Assembly: GCA_900751665.1 (NCBI GenBank)
Contig: CAADSV010000186.1
Span: 1-8,706 of the forward strand
Origin: an uncultured Collinsella sp.
GTDB taxonomy: Bacteria; Actinomycetota; Coriobacteriia; Coriobacteriales; Coriobacteriaceae
DNA length: 8,706 nucleotides
Direction of reading: 5' to 3'
The translations under genes and the position numbers were made by a program. The notes beneath the pieces are model-generated. The model did no database searches, was not told the origin of the DNA, and saw only the letters and a list, made by a program, of their open reading frames with translations. Shown in pieces: positions 5,399 to 8,706 of the stretch; positions within the stretch are counted from its first letter, which is position 1; each line of letters starts with the position of its first letter.

Positions 5399-7396
5399 CT
5401 ACTGCAGGTCCAGCTGGTCCAGGTATTCCTTGCCGTGCTCGGAGATATGGCGCTTGCGGCCCGCCTCGTCGTTGCCCAGCAAAAGGTTGAACATAGTCTC
5501 CATCCTGGTGACGTCCTCGGGCTCCACCTTGATCAGGCGACGCGTCTCGGGGTTCATGGTGGTGAGCCACATCATGTCCGGGTCGTTCTCGCCAAGACCC
5601 TTGGAGCGGTTGATGGAGCACTTTTGGTCGCCAATCTCCTTGAGGATGCCGTTCTTCTCGAGCTCGGTGTAGGCAAAGTAGGTCTTTTCTTTGCAGTTGA
5701 TTTCGTAGAGCGGCGACTCGGCGATATACACGTAGCCTTCGTCGATAAGTGTGGGAACCAGGCGGTAAAGCATGGTGAGCACGAGCGTGCGGATGTGGTA
5801 ACCGTCGACGTCGGCGTCCGTACAGATGATGACCTTGTTCCAGTTAAGGTTGTCCAGGTCAAAGGCACCAAGGTTCTTGATGCGCTTGTCCTTGATCTCC
5901 ACGCCGCAGCCCAGCACGCGCATGAGGTCCATGATGATGTCGGACTTAAAGATGCGCGGGTAGTCCTCCTTCAGGCAGTTGAGGATCTTGCCGCGGACGG
6001 GCATAACGCCCTGGAACTCGGCATCGCGCGAGGTGCGAATGGCGCCTGCTGCCGAGTCGCCCTCTACGATGTAGATCTCGCGGCGGCTCTTGTCCTTGGA
6101 GCGGCAGTCGATGAACTTCTGCACGCGGTTGGCCATGTCGGTCTTCTGCTGCAGGTTGGTTTTGATGCTCTGACGCGTCTTCTCGGCGTTCTCGCGCGAG
6201 CGCTTGTTGATGAGCACCTGCTCCATGATCTTGTTGGCGGCGTCTTTGTTCTCGATCAGGTAAGTCGAGAGGCGCTCCTTAAAGAAGGCAGTCATGGCCT
6301 GCTGGATAAAGCGGTTATTGATGGCCTTCTTGGTCTGGTTCTCGTAGGATGTCTGGGTGGAGAAGCAGTTGGTCACCAGTACCAGGCAGTCCTGGACGTC
6401 TTGCCACTTAATGCCGCTCTCGTTTTTGTTGTATTTGCCCTGTTGCTTAATGTAGGCATCGATGGCGCTGGTCAGAGCGCTGCGGGCCGCCTTCTCGGGT
6501 GAGCCACCGTTCTCGAGCCACGATGAGTTGTGGTAGTACTCCTGCATCATGAAAGTGCGCGAGAAGCACATGCACGCGGTGATTTTTACGTTGTAATCGG
6601 GCAGGTCCTCGCGATCGCGACCGCGACGGTCGGCCTCGATAAAGAAGGGCTCGGTAAGGTAGTCGGTGCCGACCTTCTCGAGCACGTAGTCCTCGATGCC
6701 CTTGGGGTAGCAAAAGTCCTCTTCGGAAAACTCGCCATCGTCGCCCTCGATGCGCAGGCGGAAGGTCACGTTGGCGTTGACCACGGCCTGACGGCGCATG
6801 GTCTCGCGATACCAATCGTGGGGAATGCTAATCGAGGTAAAGACCTCAAGATCGGGGCGCCACTTGATAGTGGTGCCGGTGCGGTTCTCGTCGCTGGGCT
6901 CAATCTCGAGTGCCTTCTTCTTGGCGCCGACAACCTTGCCCTTCTTAAAGTGTAAGGAGTACTTGTTACCGTCACGCCAGACGGTAACGTCCATGTACTC
7001 GGAAGCGTACTGGGTCGCGCACGAGCCCAGGCCATTGGTGCCGAGCGAGAAGTCGTAGTCGCCGCCCTGGTTGTTATTGTATTTGCCGCCGGCGTAGAGC
7101 TCGCAAAAGACGAGCTCCCAGTTAAAGCGCTTCTCGGAAGGGTTCCAGTCGAGCGGGCAACCACGGCCATTGTCCTCTACCTGAATGGAGCCATCGCGAA
7201 AGGCGGTAAGGGTGATGAGCTTGCCGTAGCCCTGGCGCGCCTCGTCAACGGCGTTGGACAGGATCTCGAAGGCGGCATGCGCGCAGCCGTCGAGTCCGTC
7301 CGAGCCAAAGATGACGGCGGGGCGCAGGCGTACGCGCTCCTCGTCCTTGAGCTGGCGGATACTGTCGTTACCATAGTTTGCGGTGTTTTTTGCCAT
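5399..7396 (-). CDS. parE: Type IIA DNA topoisomerase subunit B (GyrB/ParE-like)
   Basis: This 665-residue ATPase and TOPRIM subunit partners the A subunit encoded next to it. The GHKL ATPase is seen in E44-x3-N48 with D51-E52 (N-box), D75-N-G-R-G-C, and A102-G-G-K-Y. The ATP-lid glycine motif reads G-T-N-G-L-G (119-124) rather than the usual G-G-L-H-G-V-G. The QTK loop is at 354-356. The TOPRIM domain has E445-G-D-S-A and D527-A-D529-V-D531-G for magnesium, and the tail has K-G-L-G-E-N (599-604) followed by T-T-M-N-P-E-T-R. Length is that of Gram-positive GyrB/ParE, without the proteobacterial insertion. The ATG is fixed by an in-frame TAA upstream. The best ribosome binding site, AAAGGAG at 7419-7413, is unusually far (16 bases), with a weaker GAGAG nearer. 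It heads a two-gene operon. Catalytic assignment firm; ParE versus GyrB uncertain because of the divergent motifs. Confidence 0.92.
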   Translation of the reverse strand: MAKNTANYGNDSIRQLKDEERVRLRPAVIFGSDGLDGCAHAAFEILSNAVDEARQGYGKLITLTAFRDGSIQVEDNGRGCPLDWNPSEKRFNWELVFCELYAGGKYNNNQGGDYDFSLGTNGLGSCATQYASEYMDVTVWRDGNKYSLHFKKGKVVGAKKKALEIEPSDENRTGTTIKWRPDLEVFTSISIPHDWYRETMRRQAVVNANVTFRLRIEGDDGEFSEEDFCYPKGIEDYVLEKVGTDYLTEPFFIEADRRGRDREDLPDYNVKITACMCFSRTFMMQEYYHNSSWLENGGSPEKAARSALTSAIDAYIKQQGKYNKNESGIKWQDVQDCLVLVTNCFSTQTSYENQTKKAINNRFIQQAMTAFFKERLSTYLIENKDAANKIMEQVLINKRSRENAEKTRQSIKTNLQQKTDMANRVQKFIDCRSKDKSRREIYIVEGDSAAGAIRTSRDAEFQGVMPVRGKILNCLKEDYPRIFKSDIIMDLMRVLGCGVEIKDKRIKNLGAFDLDNLNWNKVIICTDADVDGYHIRTLVLTMLYRLVPTLIDEGYVYIAESPLYEINCKEKTYFAYTELEKNGILKEIGDQKCSINRSKGLGENDPDMMWLTTMNPETRRLIKVEPEDVTRMETMFNLLLGNDEAGRKRHISEHGKEYLDQLDLQ

Positions 7397-7450
7397 ACTC
7401 GCTCTCTCGGTGCTCCTTTGCTGCGTTTAAGTCATATAGATAGTCAAGGT

Positions 7451-7479
7451 AGCATAGCCCAGCCCACAGACGATTCCAA
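7451..7479 (-). promoter_or_regulatory. Candidate sigma-A promoter of the parE-parC operon
   Basis: On the minus strand TTGGAA (7479-7474) and TATGCT (7456-7451) are separated by 17 bases. Each matches four of six consensus positions. Transcription would start near 7444 and give a leader of about 48 bases before the parE ATG. The spacing is ideal but the boxes are only moderate. Confidence 0.45.
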
Positions 7480-7485
7480 CCAACA

Positions 7486-7527
7486 CGAAATCCATCGAAC
7501 AATCGTTCGGAGTTCGATGGAGATTCG
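7486..7527. repeat. Inverted repeat 1 in the parE-XRE intergenic region
   Basis: TCCATCGAAC (7491-7500) and GTTCGATGGA (7512-7521) are perfect 10-bp inverted copies around an 11-base loop. CGAA (7486-7489) and TTCG (7524-7527) extend the stem past small bulges. CGAAC 7496-7500 can alternatively pair with GTTCG 7505-7509, so two mutually exclusive hairpins are possible. It lies just upstream of the candidate parE promoter. Its role is unknown; it could be an operator or a cruciform-forming site. Confidence 0.65.
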
Positions 7528-7528
7528 T

Positions 7529-7565
7529 TTACTCGGACAAAACCGAGTCGGCTCTGTCCGAGTAA
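7529..7565. repeat. Inverted repeat 2 in the parE-XRE intergenic region
   Basis: TTACTCGGACA (7529-7539) and TGTCCGAGTAA (7555-7565) form a perfect 11-bp inverted repeat with a 15-base centre. The centre contains a second CCGAGT (7543-7548) that can pair with ACTCGG 7531-7536 instead. The design is therefore one left half-site facing two right half-sites. GATTCG 7522-7527 and CGAATC 7576-7581 form a further flanking pair. Regulatory meaning is unproven. Confidence 0.65.
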
Positions 7566-7584
7566 GTTTGAATAGCGAATCGAA

Positions 7585-7606
7585 ATTGCTATGTCCGCAT
7601 AGCGAT
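7585..7606. repeat. Inverted repeat 3 in the parE-XRE intergenic region
   Basis: ATTGCTATG (7585-7593) and CATAGCGAT (7598-7606) pair over 9 bp, with one G-T wobble, around the tetraloop TCCG. TCCGC 7594-7598 can alternatively pair with GCGGA 7608-7612. This is the third consecutive dyad in 120 bases. It sits about 33 bases upstream of the -35 box facing the XRE gene. Confidence 0.5.
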
Positions 7607-7622
7607 GGCGGATATGGTTTCC

Positions 7623-7700
7623 GTAATGACAGATATAGTTGACATTGGCTGATAGATGCAATATATATGTGTCATGTTGCAACGGATATCTGTCCATTAC
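7623..7700 (+). promoter_or_regulatory. Promoter-flanking dyad, candidate operator of the XRE regulator
   Basis: GTAATGACAGATAT (7623-7636) and ATATCTGTCCATTAC (7686-7700) are inverted copies over 14 bp with a single extra base in the right arm. They bracket the XRE promoter exactly. The left arm ends two bases before the -35 box; the right arm lies in the leader, about +12 to +26, and ends just before the ribosome binding site. Inner half-sites TGACA (7640-7644) and TGTCA (7670-7674), plus the 8-bp palindrome GTTGCAAC (7676-7683), add further symmetry. The layout fits autorepression, possibly with looping (inference). Confidence 0.55.
7639..7667 (+). promoter_or_regulatory. Sigma-A promoter of the XRE-membrane protein operon
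   Basis: TTGACA (7639-7644), a perfect -35 box, is followed after 17 bases by TATATA (7662-7667) within an AT-rich run. Transcription would begin near 7674, giving a leader of about 42 bases to the ATG at 7716. This is the most consensus-like promoter in the window. Confidence 0.75.
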
Positions 7701-7715
7701 TACGAAAGGAACTCC

Positions 7716-7946
7716 ATGCCGGGCAAAAAGAACCTACGCATGAAGGCGGCGCGCGCGGCGGTTGGCCTTTCGCAAGCTGACTTGGCCGAGGCCGTGGGCG
7801 TTACGCGCCAGACCATCGGCCTGATCGAGGCGGGCGGCTACAACCCCACGCTCAATTTGTGCGTGGCAATCTGTAAAGCGCTACGCGTTACGTTGAACGA
7901 CTTGTTTTGGGAAGACGAGAGCGACGTCGACCCTGACGCTCTTTAG
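7716..7946 (+). CDS. Small XRE/Cro-CI-type helix-turn-helix regulator
   Basis: The gene encodes 76 residues, nearly all one HTH_3 domain. The helix-turn-helix is L-S-Q-A-D-L-A-E-A-V-G-V-T-R-Q-T-I-G-L-I-E at about 18-38. It is followed by G-G-Y-N-P-T-L and the typical closing helices ending L-N-D-L-F-W, with a short acidic tail. This is the minimal YozG-like form of DNA-binding repressor. The start at 7716 has AAAGGA six to ten bases upstream; an open frame extends further upstream to 7656 but would lie across the promoter. The stop codon TAG overlaps the AGGAG of the next gene, so the two are probably translationally coupled. In other bacteria, small HTH proteins of this form often adjoin a small multi-helix membrane protein. 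Autoregulation through the flanking dyad is inferred. Confidence 0.9.
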   Translation: MPGKKNLRMKAARAAVGLSQADLAEAVGVTRQTIGLIEAGGYNPTLNLCVAICKALRVTLNDLFWEDESDVDPDAL

Positions 7947-7955
7947 GAGTTCGCT

Positions 7956-8540
7956 ATGAAATTTGAAGATTTAAAACTCGTGCAAAAGTGGCGTGAATAT
8001 GCCGGCACAAAGGATGAGCGCCTGGAGGCTGAGAGCGCGAAGATCTACAAGATTGGTTTCGTGCTGCTTTCGTTTGGCATGTTGATGATCTTTTTCTACC
8101 AGTTTATAGCTCGACAGGTTGCGTGGGTTCACAGCGACGCCAGTGAAATGCCGCATGGCTTTGCAACGCCGTTCGAGGCAGCCATGTATTTGTGGCTCGT
8201 TCTCGTGATGTTGATTTGCGCAGGACTGCAAACGCGGAAGGGCTATGTCGATACCAATCGTTTTGGGCAAACCGAGTATCTTCCTGTTGGATATTTCCTG
8301 CTTCTCAGCGGTCTTAGCGGCGCCGCGTTCGCGCTTGTTATTGCCGCAATGCGCTGTATCGCTGAGGCGCAGATCGTGCCGCTCGAAAGCGTCTTTTGGT
8401 TGGCGAACCTGGCCACGGGTGTGTTCTGCGGCGCGACGATTTTCGCGGCCACGTTTGCTGTCCTGTGCGCAACGTTTTTCACGGCGAAAAGACGCCGTGC
8501 CAAGCTCGAGGCAGAACTCGACTCCACTGACGATATCTAA
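7956..8540 (+). CDS. Four-helix membrane protein partnered with the XRE regulator
   Basis: This 194-residue protein starts nine bases after the regulator stop, with AGGAG overlapping that stop codon. A charged N-terminal segment (1-29, K-x-R-E-Y-A-G-T-K-D-E-R-L-E-A-E) precedes four predicted membrane helices at about 32-51, 74-92, 111-132 and 147-175. A positively charged, Lys/Arg-rich C-terminal tail (178-184) then ends in acidic residues. The first segment, K-I-Y-K-I-G-F-V-L-L-S-F-G, resembles Firmicutes DUF6773-like proteins that also neighbour HTH regulators; I recall this similarity from memory only. The topology suggests both ends lie in the cytoplasm. No catalytic or transport motif is visible. 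The regulator may sense or be sequestered by this protein, or simply control its level. A strong hairpin follows the stop. The coding call is firm; the function is unknown. Confidence 0.85.
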   Translation: MKFEDLKLVQKWREYAGTKDERLEAESAKIYKIGFVLLSFGMLMIFFYQFIARQVAWVHSDASEMPHGFATPFEAAMYLWLVLVMLICAGLQTRKGYVDTNRFGQTEYLPVGYFLLLSGLSGAAFALVIAAMRCIAEAQIVPLESVFWLANLATGVFCGATIFAATFAVLCATFFTAKRRRAKLEAELDSTDDI

Positions 8541-8545
8541 TGCGT

Positions 8546-8587
8546 AATGGGCTGGCTCTGGGTATCCAGAACCAGCCCATTTGATGT
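8546..8587 (+). terminator. Intrinsic terminator after the XRE-membrane operon
   Basis: AATGGGCTGG (8546-8555) pairs perfectly with CCAGCCCATT (8572-8581). After one C/A mismatch, TCTGG (8557-8561) pairs with CCAGA (8566-8570) around a GTAT tetraloop. The stem is followed by a modest T-containing stretch (TTGATGTT). It begins five bases after the stop codon. The T-run is weak, but the stem is strong and correctly placed, and it could also insulate against the leftward gene at the right edge. Confidence 0.75.
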
Positions 8588-8629
8588 TCGATGAGCCGAG
8601 TCGGCGTCTCTCACAAAGGTAACTGAGAG

Positions 8630-8706
8630 CTAGTGAGGCTTATCAGAATTGACCTCATCGGCGGTGTCTTTTTCGAGTGCTGTGCGGCGGGCGCTGTAGG
8701 CGACGA
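8630..8706 (-). CDS. C-terminal end of an unidentified protein, truncated by the window edge
   Basis: On the minus strand one frame is open from the edge through 24 codons to a TAG at 8632-8630. It reads V-A-Y-S-A-R-R-T-A-L-E-K-D-T-A-D-E-V-N-S-D-K-P-H. This is a plausible charged, disordered C-terminal tail. Of the other two minus frames, one stops near 8656 and the other gives a less natural sequence. Position fits a gene convergent with the XRE-membrane operon, with the hairpin at 8546-8581 between them. A small 6-bp stem, CTCTCA/TGAGAG, at 8608-8629 lies directly after its stop. Too little is visible to identify the product. Confidence 0.55.
   Translation of the reverse strand, partial: VAYSARRTALEKDTADEVNSDKPH

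Noticed and set aside
3668..6502. Very long plus-strand open frame (944 codons) antisense to both topoisomerase genes
   Set aside because: Its codons are the exact reverse complements of the parC and parE codons, which share the same phase. It is open only because TTA, CTA and TCA codons are avoided there. The translation is low-complexity Leu/Val/Asp/His, and both sense genes are unmistakable.
7543..7552. Ten-base word CCGAGTCGGC shared by 7543-7552 and 8596-8605
   Set aside because: The word is short, G/C-rich and partly self-complementary. Two copies within a kilobase are compatible with chance, and no surrounding similarity extends it convincingly.
7656..7715. Upstream start for the XRE gene at 7656
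   Set aside because: It would start within the promoter, upstream of the expected transcript start. The ATG at 7716 has AAAGGA and begins a normal-length HTH protein.

Overview
The window looks like chromosome of a moderately high-G+C Gram-positive, probably an actinobacterium of the Coriobacteriia (Collinsella-like). The reasons are G/C-rich codon use with almost no TTA, CTA or TCA codons in the long topoisomerase genes, strong AGGAG-type ribosome binding sites, an exported protein with a Lys/Pro-rich wall-spanning tail, and an orphan AAA ATPase of a kind common in gut actinobacteria. The genus is an inference from general familiarity, not from a search.

Layout, left to right. A minus-strand gene for an exported, probably wall-associated protein starts at 810 and runs off the left edge. 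After a 321-base divergent gap comes a plus-strand flavodoxin-fold oxidoreductase with an iron-sulfur-type cysteine motif (1132-1662). It converges on a minus-strand AAA ATPase with a C-terminal winged helix (1770-2864). The two genes are separated by a large imperfect palindrome (1660-1752). Three 19-base tandem repeats lie directly against the ATPase ribosome binding site, with a separate 10-bp inverted repeat further upstream.

The core of the window is a minus-strand type IIA topoisomerase operon. The GyrB/ParE-like ATPase/TOPRIM subunit (5399-7396) is followed by the GyrA/ParC-like cleavage subunit (3113-5353), and the operon ends in a clear intrinsic terminator (3027-3072). Key catalytic residues are present, but several signature motifs differ from textbook gyrase and topoisomerase IV, and no GyrA box is visible.

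Divergent from this operon is a two-gene plus-strand unit: a small XRE-type repressor (7716-7946) and a four-helix membrane protein (7956-8540), ending in a strong hairpin. The 319-base region between parE and the repressor is dense with structure. It holds a near-consensus sigma-A promoter flanked by a 14-bp dyad, a weaker promoter facing parE, and three successive inverted repeats. The right edge holds the last 24 codons of a further minus-strand gene.

Functionally, the topoisomerase subunits should form one A2B2 enzyme for supercoil control or decatenation. The XRE/membrane pair looks like a self-regulated module. The ATPase, flavoprotein and surface protein look like independent accessory genes. 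The most notable unexplained items are the repeat arrays at the ATPase and parE/XRE promoters and the divergent topoisomerase motifs.
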